The notes below the pieces were generated by a model. The model was given only the letters and a program-made list of their open reading frames with translations. It had not been told where the DNA came from and searched no databases. A stretch of DNA of 64,000 nt from an uncultured Propionivibrio sp. (GTDB taxonomy: Bacteria; Pseudomonadota; Gammaproteobacteria; Burkholderiales; Rhodocyclaceae): positions 124,001 to 188,000 of the forward strand of contig NZ_OY762655.1 of the NCBI RefSeq assembly GCF_963666255.1, read 5' to 3'. Both the position numbers and the translations under genes were made by a program. Positions 36,195 to 44,571 of this stretch are shown in pieces (positions within the stretch are counted from its first letter, which is position 1; each line of letters begins with the position of its first letter).

Positions 36195-36222
36195 ATTATA
36201 CGTGCCTTTGGCGGCAAGTCAA
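36195..36222 (-). promoter_or_regulatory. Sigma-70 promoter for tRNA-Val (and probably thrS)
   Basis: On the minus strand TTGACT (-35, 36222-36217) and TATAAT (-10, 36200-36195) are separated by 16 bp and lie about 42 bp upstream of the tRNA 5' end. A GCGCGC discriminator follows the -10, as expected for a stringently controlled stable-RNA promoter. Confidence 0.85.
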
Positions 36223-36679
36223 CGCTTGTTGCGCGTTTTTTGTGTTTGCGCGCGGAAATGCGTTTGTCTTGGCTGGCAATTCAATTGTCTTTTCGACATT
36301 GAGACATGCTCAAGGCGTAACCGACGTGTGTTGGGCTGGAAAGGGCTCTTGTTCCGTTATTGCACAATATGATTTCGTATATTGAATTTTGAAATTATGA
36401 AAGTCGCGTTTTCATTTTGGAAAAAAATGCGCCTAATTAGTGCGTAAGTGATTAAATTTTGTATCGTGATATTTTCGACATTGGTTGGTATGTTCTTTTC
36501 TGGAATAAACATCTGCCGAATTGTCGTTTGTGGTTTGCCGTTCTTGCTTCGAAAATCGTTTTCGGGTCTATGATGGCAGGGCGGTTGTGCTTCACGGGCT
36601 GATGCTGTGGTAATACATTAGGAAATGGGTCGATTGACTGTTTTTCAGGCTTAGGCCGATGTGTTCTCAGGGGGACGTG
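36223..36679. other. AT-rich intergenic region upstream of the hydrogenase operon
   Basis: With the tRNA promoter this makes a 526-bp gap. It is markedly AT-richer than its surroundings from about 36236 to 36660 and presumably contains the hydrogenase operon promoter and regulator sites. I looked for FNR-type TTGAT-N4-ATCAA and NtrC-type elements and saw none. No reading frame is credible. Confidence 0.5.
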
Positions 36680-38689
36680 GTGAGTACTTCTATATATGGC
36701 ATTTGGGATGGGAAGGTGCACGATTTCCGAAACTCACCGCAGGGCACGCCGCCCCCGGTTCTCGAAGGTTTGGAAACTTTTGCGCCGCATAACCCGACGA
36801 AGGCGTTCATCGCTGACCGGGGATTCCTGGTGTTCGATCGCGAAACCAGTCTGGTCGAAGCTTTTCGCGCCTATATGGCACAGGCGGCGAAAGAGTCCTG
36901 CGGGCGCTGTACGCCGTGTCGGGTCGGTACCCAGCGGATGCGCGACCTGCTGCGTGAAGTTGCCGCCAATCAGGCCGATCCGGGCGTACTCGACGACATT
37001 GCCGAGTTGGCGCGCCAGGTGACCGACACCTCGCTCTGCGGTATGGGCCAGTCCTGTGCGCGCAGCCTGCTTGATGCAATCGAGCATTTTCGCGAAGAAT
37101 TCAAACCGCTGACGCCGGCTCAGGCGGTCTTTCAACACAGTTTCGTCTATACGACGGCGCCCTGTGTCGAGGCCTGTCCGTCGAAAATCGATGTGCCCAA
37201 GTATATTGACGGGGTCAAGGGCGGCAAGTTCGACTATGCGCTTGGGGTGATTCTCGACAAGTATCCGATGGCGGCCACCTGCGGACGTGTCTGCGTGCGT
37301 TTCTGCGAATCGGCGTGCCGCCGCCAGGAGGCGGAGGGCCCGGTCGGCATCCGTATGCTGAAGCGTTATGCGGCGGACCAGGCGATTCTCAATAATCGCC
37401 TGCATTTCCAGCCGAGTCCGGTGCAACATGACAAGCGCGTCGCCATCATTGGCGCCGGGCCGGCCGGCATCACCTGTGCGTATAAACTGCTGCTCGGCGG
37501 CATCAAGGTCGACGTGTTCGATGCGCAGCGCGCGGCCGGCGGCATGGCCTCGGTCGGCATTCCCAGCTACCGCCTGCCCAAGGACGTGCTCAAGGCCGAG
37601 AGCGAGGACATCATCCGCCAGTTGGGCGGAAACTTCTTCTACAGCAAGGTCCTCGGTGAGAACTTCACTGTCGATGAACTGCTTGGCAAAGGCTACGATG
37701 CGGTGTTCCTCGCCTACGGGGCCAGTCAGGGGACGCGCTTCGGTATCAAGAACGAGTATCCGGGATTGAACCGCTACATCACTGGCGTCGATTTCCTGCT
37801 CAAGGTCCATCAGCGCGTCGAGCATGACGTGCCGTTCGAGGTCAAAGGCGATGTCGTTGTCGTCGGTGGCGGCAACGTCGCCATGGACTGTGTGCGCTCG
37901 GCCTTGCGCCTGGGGGCCAAGTCGGTCCATCTCGTCTATCGGCGGACCGAAGAGGATATGCCGGCAGAGCGCGAGGAGGTGATCGCCGCGCAGCATGAGG
38001 GCGTCATCTTCCACTTCCTGACAACGCCTACTGGCCTGATGGTCGAAAACAATACCGTGACCGCGCTGGAAATGGTCGAGATGCAGACCAGGGGGCGCGA
38101 CGAGAAAGGACGCTGGAATATAGAGCCGGTTCCCGATTCGATGTATACGATGTCCTGCGATCTCGTCATCGCGGCGATCGGCCAGCAGGTCGAGCGCAAC
38201 GTGGTGAAGCCCGGCGAGGGTATCGAACTCGATCGCTGGAACTGCATCGTCGTCAATCCCGATACGCTCGAGACGACGCGCAAGGGGGTGTTCGCCGGCG
38301 GCGACTGTGTGCTCGGTCCCTTGACCCTGGTGCACGCGCTGGATCAGGGCGAACGGGCGGCGGCGAGCATTCGCGATTTCCTGCTGAGCGGCGATGTTTA
38401 TGTACGCCCCGAACGGAGAATCCAGAATCTGCTGGCGAAAAACAAGCTGCTGGCCGACGAATGCCTCGACGTCCAACCGCCGCACAAGGACCGCGCGGTC
38501 ATGCCGGAGCTCGATGCGACCGAGCGCGTCAAGGGGTTTGATGAGGTTGACCAGGTCATTTCCAAACAGAGTGCCTACGAGGAAGCGAGTCGGTGTTTGC
38601 GGTGTTACCGGCTCTATTCGGTAGTGACCGAGAAGCATTTGCCTCGCGAACCGTCGATTTCCATTAACGAAACCGTCTGCGCGGAGTGA
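36680..38689 (+). CDS. NuoF/GltD-like Fe-S flavoprotein, hydrogenase partner subunit
   Basis: A 669-residue fusion. Residues about 50-145 are the C-terminal [4Fe-4S] part of NuoF/HydB (ESCGRCTPCRVGTQRM with Cys 74, 77, 80, and Cys120 in SLCGMGQSC), without the NuoF FMN/NADH domain. From about 155 it is a GltD/NfnB-type subunit: Cys 162, 166, 201, 205, 209 and 213 for two clusters, FAD motif GAGPAG (258-263), and pyridine-nucleotide motif GGGNVA (396-401) with RRTEEDMPAE. It presumably exchanges electrons between NAD(P)H and the [FeFe] hydrogenase encoded 4 bp downstream. The start is GTG 36680 (AGGGGG upstream) or ATG 36659. Confidence 0.85.
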   Translation: MSTSIYGIWDGKVHDFRNSPQGTPPPVLEGLETFAPHNPTKAFIADRGFLVFDRETSLVEAFRAYMAQAAKESCGRCTPCRVGTQRMRDLLREVAANQADPGVLDDIAELARQVTDTSLCGMGQSCARSLLDAIEHFREEFKPLTPAQAVFQHSFVYTTAPCVEACPSKIDVPKYIDGVKGGKFDYALGVILDKYPMAATCGRVCVRFCESACRRQEAEGPVGIRMLKRYAADQAILNNRLHFQPSPVQHDKRVAIIGAGPAGITCAYKLLLGGIKVDVFDAQRAAGGMASVGIPSYRLPKDVLKAESEDIIRQLGGNFFYSKVLGENFTVDELLGKGYDAVFLAYGASQGTRFGIKNEYPGLNRYITGVDFLLKVHQRVEHDVPFEVKGDVVVVGGGNVAMDCVRSALRLGAKSVHLVYRRTEEDMPAEREEVIAAQHEGVIFHFLTTPTGLMVENNTVTALEMVEMQTRGRDEKGRWNIEPVPDSMYTMSCDLVIAAIGQQVERNVVKPGEGIELDRWNCIVVNPDTLETTRKGVFAGGDCVLGPLTLVHALDQGERAAASIRDFLLSGDVYVRPERRIQNLLAKNKLLADECLDVQPPHKDRAVMPELDATERVKGFDEVDQVISKQSAYEEASRCLRCYRLYSVVTEKHLPREPSISINETVCAE

Positions 38690-38693
38690 TCGA

Positions 38694-40493
38694 ATGAAAG
38701 CCTTTATCAATGGAAGAGAAGTCGCTTTCGAGGCCAATGAGACCATCCTCGATGTGGCGCGACGCAACGACATTTACATTCCGACGCTGTGCGAACTGAA
38801 TGACATTGACCACGCCCCGGGGACTTGCCGGGTCTGTCTGGTCGAGGTCGAGGCGGACGACGATACGGAACTCAAGCACCTGACAGCTTGTGATACTGCG
38901 ATGGGCGAAGGCTGGAAAGTCCGGACGCGCACGCCGAAGGTGCAGGAAATGCGCCAGCTCCAGATGGAAATGATCATGGCCGATCACCATCAGGACTGCG
39001 CCTCTTGCCCGCGGACCGGCAATTGCGAGTTGCTGCCGACAGCCAACGCCGTTGGCCTGAAGCAGGTGCGTTTCCACTATACCGAGGGGTGGGAGAACCT
39101 CGAACCGGACCACGGCAAGCAGCCGATCGTCTATGACCGCAGCCGCTGCATCCGCTGCCAGCGTTGCGTCGCCGTCTGCCGCAAGGTGCAGAACGTCGAT
39201 GCGCTCGAACTGACCGGTTGGGGCAATACCGCGGGCATACGGCTGAAAGGCGGCGCGGTCGATGTGTCGCCGTGTGTGAACTGTGGTCAGTGCGTGATGG
39301 TCTGCCCGACCGGCGCGCTGGCCGAACGCGACCAGACGCAGGACGTGCTCGATTATCTGGCCGATCCCGATATCGTGACCGTCTTCCAGACCGCGCCGGC
39401 CATCCGTGTCGGCTTCGGCGAGGAATTTGGCCTGCCGCCGGGGACCAACGTCGAAGGACAGATCATCGCGGCGATGCGCAAGATGGGTGCGGACATCATT
39501 CTCGACACCAACTTCGCTGCCGACGTCGTCATCATGGAAGAGGGCACGGAACTGCTCGGCAAGCTCGCCGAGAAGAAACGCCCGGTGTTCACCTCCTGCT
39601 GTCCGGCCTGGATCAACTTTGCCGAAAAACACTATCCCGATGTTCTTCCGCTGCTGTCGAGCACGCGTTCGCCGCAGCAGGTGATGGGCAAGGTGATCAA
39701 GACGTATCTGGCCGAAAAGCGCGGCATCGATCCGGCCAAGATGCGCGTCATCTCGATCATGCCGTGCACGGCGAAGAAGGGCGAGGCGGCGCGCGGCGAG
39801 CTGGCGACACACGGCGTGCCCGATGTCGATGTCGTGCTGACCATGCGCGAATTCGCACGGCTCCTGCGGCGCGAGGGAATCGATCTCAAACAGCTGGAAC
39901 CGTCTTTCTATGACGATCCGTTCATGAGCGAGTACTCCGGGGCCGGCGCGATCTTCGGGACGACCGGCGGCGTCATGGAAGCCGCCGTGCGGACGATGTA
40001 TTACGTCGTCAATGGCAAGGAGCTCGAACACATTGAAGTGTCGCAGTTGCGCGGCTTCGAGAACGTCCGTTCGGCCAACGTCAATCTCGGCGGGCAGTAC
40101 GGCGAGATCAAGGTGGCGATGTGTCACGGCCTCAAGGGAACGCGCGAGTTGGTCGAGGCGGTGCTGAGCGGCAAGGCTGATTTTGATTTCATCGAGATCA
40201 TGGCCTGTCCGGGCGGCTGCGTCGATGGCGGCGGAACGCTGCGGTCGAAGAAGGCGTATATTCCATATGCAATGAAGCGCCGCGAGACGATCTTCAACAT
40301 CGACCGCAAGACCAAGGTGCGGCAGTCGCACAACAACAGCCAGGTCAAGCGGCTGTATGCCGAGTATCTCGAGGCGCCGCATTCGGAGAAAGCGCATCAC
40401 ATGCTGCACACGAAGTACACACCTCGCCTCTGTGGCCTCGATGCCGATATCGATGCCGCCTGGAGCGAACTCAGCAGACAAGGCAGGAGTTGA
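38694..40493 (+). CDS. hydA: [FeFe] hydrogenase catalytic subunit HydA
   Basis: A 599-residue cytoplasmic iron-only hydrogenase. N-terminal [2Fe-2S] ferredoxin domain (TCRVCLVEVE), His-Cys3 cluster (HHQDCASCPRTGNC), two [4Fe-4S] clusters (CIRCQRCVAVC 152-162 and CVNCGQCVMVC 194-204), then the H-domain. H-cluster motifs: L1 TSCCPAW (300-306; Cys302 proton relay, Cys303), L2 MPCTAKK (Cys358), L3 ACPGGC (Cys505, Cys509). A C-terminal small-subunit-like domain follows (about 535-585). All H-cluster ligands are present, and there is no Tat signal. By partner type it fits the glutamate-synthase-linked class (HydDB group A2), an inference. Confidence 0.96.
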   Translation: MKAFINGREVAFEANETILDVARRNDIYIPTLCELNDIDHAPGTCRVCLVEVEADDDTELKHLTACDTAMGEGWKVRTRTPKVQEMRQLQMEMIMADHHQDCASCPRTGNCELLPTANAVGLKQVRFHYTEGWENLEPDHGKQPIVYDRSRCIRCQRCVAVCRKVQNVDALELTGWGNTAGIRLKGGAVDVSPCVNCGQCVMVCPTGALAERDQTQDVLDYLADPDIVTVFQTAPAIRVGFGEEFGLPPGTNVEGQIIAAMRKMGADIILDTNFAADVVIMEEGTELLGKLAEKKRPVFTSCCPAWINFAEKHYPDVLPLLSSTRSPQQVMGKVIKTYLAEKRGIDPAKMRVISIMPCTAKKGEAARGELATHGVPDVDVVLTMREFARLLRREGIDLKQLEPSFYDDPFMSEYSGAGAIFGTTGGVMEAAVRTMYYVVNGKELEHIEVSQLRGFENVRSANVNLGGQYGEIKVAMCHGLKGTRELVEAVLSGKADFDFIEIMACPGGCVDGGGTLRSKKAYIPYAMKRRETIFNIDRKTKVRQSHNNSQVKRLYAEYLEAPHSEKAHHMLHTKYTPRLCGLDADIDAAWSELSRQGRS

Positions 40494-40494
40494 T

Positions 40495-41904
40495 ATGAAG
40501 GGGTTCCCGGCTCGGGATTGGTTGGTGGCAAGTGAAGTCGGGAATCTGCTTCAAACTGCCAAGTGCGACGAAGGGAAGATTCGCGAGGTGCTGGCAAAGG
40601 CCCGCGAACTCAAGGGGCTCGATGCTTCCGATGTTGCGGCGCTATGCCAGATCGGTTCGCCCGATCTGGCGGAGGCCTTGTTCGATACGGCGCGAACGGT
40701 CAAGGAACAGATTTATGGCCATCGCATGGTCCTGTTCGCGCCGCTGTATATTTCCAACGTTTGCGGTAACGATTGCACCTACTGCGCCTTCCGGTCGACC
40801 AACAAGGGGCTGGCGCGGACGGCGCTCGATATGGACGGCATCCGCCGCGAGACGCTCGAACTGGTGCGCCAGGGGCACAAGCGCCTGTTGATGGTGGCCG
40901 GCGAGGGCTATTCGGCCGCCAATGGCGGGTTCAACTATGTGCTTGATGCGATTCGTGCCGTTTATGACGTGACCGAGAAACACGGCCACATCCGCCGGCT
41001 CAACGTCAATCTGGCACCCTTGACGGTCGACGAGTTCAAGCTGCTCAAGGACGCCTCGATCGGCACCTACCAGCTCTTCCAGGAAACCTATCACCGCGAG
41101 ACGTATGCTGCGGTGCATCTGTCCGGCAAGAAGCGCGATTTCGACTGGCGCGTGACCGCCTTCGACCGGGCCATGCAGGCCGGGATCGACGACGTCGGCA
41201 TGGGCGTGCTGTTCGGCCTGCACGATTGGCGTTTCGAGATCCTCAGCATGATGCAGCACATCCAGCATCTCGAAGATGTCTTCGGCGTCGGCTGTCATAC
41301 GATCAGCGTGCCGCGCATGGAACCGGCCGACGGTTCCGATCTTTCGATGGCGCCGCCGGCGGCGGTCAGCGATGCCGATTTCAAGAAGATCATCGCCATC
41401 CTGCGCCTTGCCGTTCCCTATACCGGCATCATCCTGTCGACGCGCGAGTCGACGGAAATCCGACGCGAGTGTTATGCGCTTGGTGTGTCGCAGATTTCGG
41501 CCGGTAGCCGTACCAATCCGGGAGGGTACAGCGAGGGCGAGGATGCGAATGCGCATGCGGCCGGGCAGTTTCAGCTCGGCGACCATCGTTCGCTGGAAGA
41601 GGTTATCGCCGACCTGGCAGAATCGGGTTTTATCCCGTCGTTCTGTACGGCTTGCTATCGGCTCGGGCGCACCGGCCAGGATTTCATGGACCTTGCCAAG
41701 CCGGGACTCATCAAGCTGAAATGCGATCCGAATGCCGTGACGACCTTTCAGGAATATTTGATCGATTACGCGAAAGAAGAGACGCGCTGTGCCGGTGAGG
41801 CAGCGATCGACTGCGAACTCGACAAGATGGGGACGAAAGCGCGACGCAATGCCGAGAAGATGCTGTCGCACATCAAGGCCGGCAAGCGGGACGTTTTCTG
41901 CTGA
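40495..41904 (+). CDS. hydG: [FeFe] hydrogenase maturase HydG (radical-SAM tyrosine lyase)
   Basis: A 469-residue radical SAM enzyme that cleaves tyrosine to supply CO and CN for the diiron site. SAM cluster motif CGNDCTYC (Cys 90, 94, 97). The C-terminal auxiliary cluster has CTACYRLGRTG with C-x2-C-x22-C spacing exactly as in HydG, distinguishing it from ThiH. ATG 40495 follows AGGAG (40485-40489) and lies 1 bp after hydA. Confidence 0.96.
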   Translation: MKGFPARDWLVASEVGNLLQTAKCDEGKIREVLAKARELKGLDASDVAALCQIGSPDLAEALFDTARTVKEQIYGHRMVLFAPLYISNVCGNDCTYCAFRSTNKGLARTALDMDGIRRETLELVRQGHKRLLMVAGEGYSAANGGFNYVLDAIRAVYDVTEKHGHIRRLNVNLAPLTVDEFKLLKDASIGTYQLFQETYHRETYAAVHLSGKKRDFDWRVTAFDRAMQAGIDDVGMGVLFGLHDWRFEILSMMQHIQHLEDVFGVGCHTISVPRMEPADGSDLSMAPPAAVSDADFKKIIAILRLAVPYTGIILSTRESTEIRRECYALGVSQISAGSRTNPGGYSEGEDANAHAAGQFQLGDHRSLEEVIADLAESGFIPSFCTACYRLGRTGQDFMDLAKPGLIKLKCDPNAVTTFQEYLIDYAKEETRCAGEAAIDCELDKMGTKARRNAEKMLSHIKAGKRDVFC

Positions 41905-41920
41905 GAACAGGGGGGCGAGC

Positions 41921-43327
41921 ATGCGGACGGAAACCGATTCGCTGGGGCCGTTCGAACTGCCTCAGGATGCGCTGTACGGCATTCATACGGCCCGGGCGCG
42001 CGAGAATTTTTGTCTGAGCGGACAGCCTTGTCATCCGGGGCTGATCCGTGCCGTCGCGCTCGTTAAACTCGCCTGCGCCCGCACCAATGCGGCGCTCGGC
42101 TATCTCGATGCCGAAGTGGCGCAGGCGATTGCCCAGGCCGCGAACGAACTGGCTGACGGCCAACACCGCGAGGCGGTGATCGTCGACGCGCTGCAGGGCG
42201 GCGCCGGCACGTCGCTGAACATGAACGTCAACGAGGTGATCGCCAACCGCGCCGAGGAACTGCTGGGCGGACGGCGCGGCACCTACGCCCGCGTGCATCC
42301 GCTGCATCACGTGAATCTGCACCAGTCGACCAATGACGTCTTTCCGACGGCATTGAAGATTGCGGCGATCGACGGACTGAAGCGGCTGGAGCCGGCAATC
42401 GCGGCCTTGCAGACGGCCTTCCAGTCGAAGGAAGGCGAGTTCGCCGCGATCCTCAAGGTTGGCCGCACGCAGTTGCAGGATGCCTGCCCGATGACGCTCG
42501 GCGCCGAGTGTTCGGCCTGGGCCGAAGCCTTCGGCCGCGACCGTTGGCGCGTGTTCAAGTGCGAGGAACGCATCCGTGTGGTCAATCTCGGCGGCACGGC
42601 AATCGGCACCGGACTGACGGCGCCGCGCGACTACATCTTCCGGGCGACCGAGACGCTGCGCGAGGTGACGCGAATGAATCTCGCCCGCGCCGAGAATCTC
42701 GTCGATGCGACGCAGAATGCCGATGCGTTCGTCGAGGTCTCGGGCATACTCAAGGCGCATGCCGTCAATCTCTTCAAGATTTCTTCCGACCTGCGCCTGC
42801 TGGCGTCCGGGCCCCATGCCGGCTTCGGCGAACTGCGCCTGCCGGCGATGCAGGTCGGATCGAGCGTCATGCCGGGCAAAGTCAATCCGGTGATTTGCGA
42901 GGCCGTCGGGCAGGCGGCGCTGCAGGTGATCGCGCAGGATTCGGCGGTGACCGCCGCCGCGCAGTCCGGGCAGCTCGAACTCAATGCATTTTTGCCGCTC
43001 GTGGCGCATGCCTTGCTCGGCAACCTGAGCCTGCTCGAACGCGCCAACACGCTGTTCAGCGAGCGTTGTGTCGTCGGCATGACGGCCGATGCGGCTCGAT
43101 GCGGCGAGTTGTTAGAACACTCGCATGCGCAGGTGACGGCGCTGGTGCCGGCGCTGGGCTACGATCTTGCTGCTGATGTCGCCAAGGAAGCGCAGCGTTC
43201 GGGTCAGACCATCCGTGCCGTTGTCCTTGCCCGCGGCCTGCTCGGTGAGCCGGTGCTCGATCGTCTGCTTTCGGTCGATGCGATGACGGCGCTGGGCTAT
43301 CCGCCGAATCAGAAACTGAAGGATTGA
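41921..43327 (+). CDS. aspA: Aspartate ammonia-lyase-like enzyme of the hydrogenase operon
   Basis: A 468-residue fumarase/aspartase superfamily protein. GTSLNMNVNEVIANRA (96-111) and the catalytic flexible loop GSSVMPGKVNP (313-323) are intact. Aspartase converts L-aspartate to fumarate and ammonium. It is embedded between hydG and hydF (16 and 2 bp gaps), an arrangement known from other hyd operons, where local ammonium for the azadithiolate bridge of the H-cluster has been proposed. Fumarase activity cannot be excluded by eye. Confidence 0.88.
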   Translation: MRTETDSLGPFELPQDALYGIHTARARENFCLSGQPCHPGLIRAVALVKLACARTNAALGYLDAEVAQAIAQAANELADGQHREAVIVDALQGGAGTSLNMNVNEVIANRAEELLGGRRGTYARVHPLHHVNLHQSTNDVFPTALKIAAIDGLKRLEPAIAALQTAFQSKEGEFAAILKVGRTQLQDACPMTLGAECSAWAEAFGRDRWRVFKCEERIRVVNLGGTAIGTGLTAPRDYIFRATETLREVTRMNLARAENLVDATQNADAFVEVSGILKAHAVNLFKISSDLRLLASGPHAGFGELRLPAMQVGSSVMPGKVNPVICEAVGQAALQVIAQDSAVTAAAQSGQLELNAFLPLVAHALLGNLSLLERANTLFSERCVVGMTADAARCGELLEHSHAQVTALVPALGYDLAADVAKEAQRSGQTIRAVVLARGLLGEPVLDRLLSVDAMTALGYPPNQKLKD

Positions 43328-43329
43328 AC

Positions 43330-44571
43330 ATGCTGGAAACCCCCAAGGGACTGCGTTTGCATATCGGTATTTTTGGCCGTCGCAACAGCGGCAAGTCGAC
43401 GCTGATGAACGCGCTGATCGGCCAATCGGTGTCGATCGTTTCCGACCAGCCCGGCACGACGACCGACCCGGTCGAGAAGACCTTCGAGCTGGCACCGCTC
43501 GGGCCCGTCGTCTTCATCGATACGGCCGGGCTCGATGACGAAGGCGATCTCGGGGCATTGCGTATCGAGAAGACGCGCCAGGTGCTGGAACGCGTCGATG
43601 TCGCGCTGATTGTAGTCGATGCCGGTGGAATGACCGCGACCGAACGCGATTTGATGGCGACGCTACGCGCCGCCAATACGCCCTTTGCCGTCGTCTTCAA
43701 CAAGAGCGATTTGGGCGAGCCGCCGGCCGAACAACTGGCGCAACTCGCCGCCGATGCGATCGAGACCGTTTCGATCTCGGCGGCCACCGGGCTCGGCATC
43801 GACCGGGTCAAGGAGGCGCTGTTCCGGCAAGCGCCGGAGAGTAGCATCGAGGACCCGCGCCTGGTCGGCGATCTCATCGGTCCCGGCGATCTCGTCGTGC
43901 TCGTCGTGCCGATCGATCTCGGCGCCCCGAAAGGTCGGCTGATCCTGCCGCAGGTTCAGACGATGCGCGACATTCTCGACAGCGATGCCGTCGGCCTGAT
44001 GGTCAAGGAGCGCGAATTGGCGGCGGCGCTGGCGCGCATGAGCGACAAGCCACGGCTCGTCGTCTGCGATTCGCAGGTCGTAAATAAGGTCTCGGCCGAT
44101 ACGCCGCCCGACATCCGCATGACGACGTTCTCGATCCTGATGGCGCGCTTCAAGGGCGACATGATCGGCCTGGCCGAAGGCGCCGGCGCCATCTCGCGCC
44201 TCAAGCCGGGCGACAAGGTGCTGATTGCCGAGGCCTGTTCGCACCACGCGCTCGCCGATGACATAGGTCGCGTCAAAATTCCGCGCTGGTTACGTCAATA
44301 TGCCGGCGGCAACCTCGACATCGAGGTGCGGTCTGGCAAGGATTTCCCCGAGGACCTGAGTTCGTATGCGCTGATCGTGCAATGCGGTGGCTGCACGGTG
44401 ACGCGCAAGCAGATCCTCGTGCGGCAATATCGCGCGGCGCAACAGGGCGTGCCGATGACCAATTACGGCATGGCGATCTCGGTTTCGCAGGGCGTCATCG
44501 AACGCGCGCTTGAGTGTTTTCCTGCCGCTCAGGATGCGTATCGCCGCGGCATGGCCGGGAACGCCCGATGA
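43330..44571 (+). CDS. hydF: [FeFe] hydrogenase maturation GTPase HydF
   Basis: A 413-residue scaffold GTPase on which the [2Fe] subcluster is assembled. G1 GRRNSGKS (16-23), G3 DTAG (64-67), G4 NKSD (124-127). The C-terminal cluster domain has C-x-H (Cys303, His305) and CGGC (Cys352, Cys355). The usual HCxxC is QCxxC here (Gln351), so one candidate fourth ligand is replaced. ATG 43330 with AAGGA upstream; it overlaps hydE by 4 nt. Confidence 0.95.
   Translation: MLETPKGLRLHIGIFGRRNSGKSTLMNALIGQSVSIVSDQPGTTTDPVEKTFELAPLGPVVFIDTAGLDDEGDLGALRIEKTRQVLERVDVALIVVDAGGMTATERDLMATLRAANTPFAVVFNKSDLGEPPAEQLAQLAADAIETVSISAATGLGIDRVKEALFRQAPESSIEDPRLVGDLIGPGDLVVLVVPIDLGAPKGRLILPQVQTMRDILDSDAVGLMVKERELAAALARMSDKPRLVVCDSQVVNKVSADTPPDIRMTTFSILMARFKGDMIGLAEGAGAISRLKPGDKVLIAEACSHHALADDIGRVKIPRWLRQYAGGNLDIEVRSGKDFPEDLSSYALIVQCGGCTVTRKQILVRQYRAAQQGVPMTNYGMAISVSQGVIERALECFPAAQDAYRRGMAGNAR

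Noticed and set aside
36223-36679. FNR box expected before an anaerobic hydrogenase operon
   Set aside because: No TTGAT-N4-ATCAA or close variant is visible in the AT-rich leader; oxygen control may be indirect.
36452-36721. 89-codon minus-strand frame in the AT-rich leader
   Set aside because: No ribosome-binding site, no family pattern, and it overlaps the start of the hydrogenase operon antisense.
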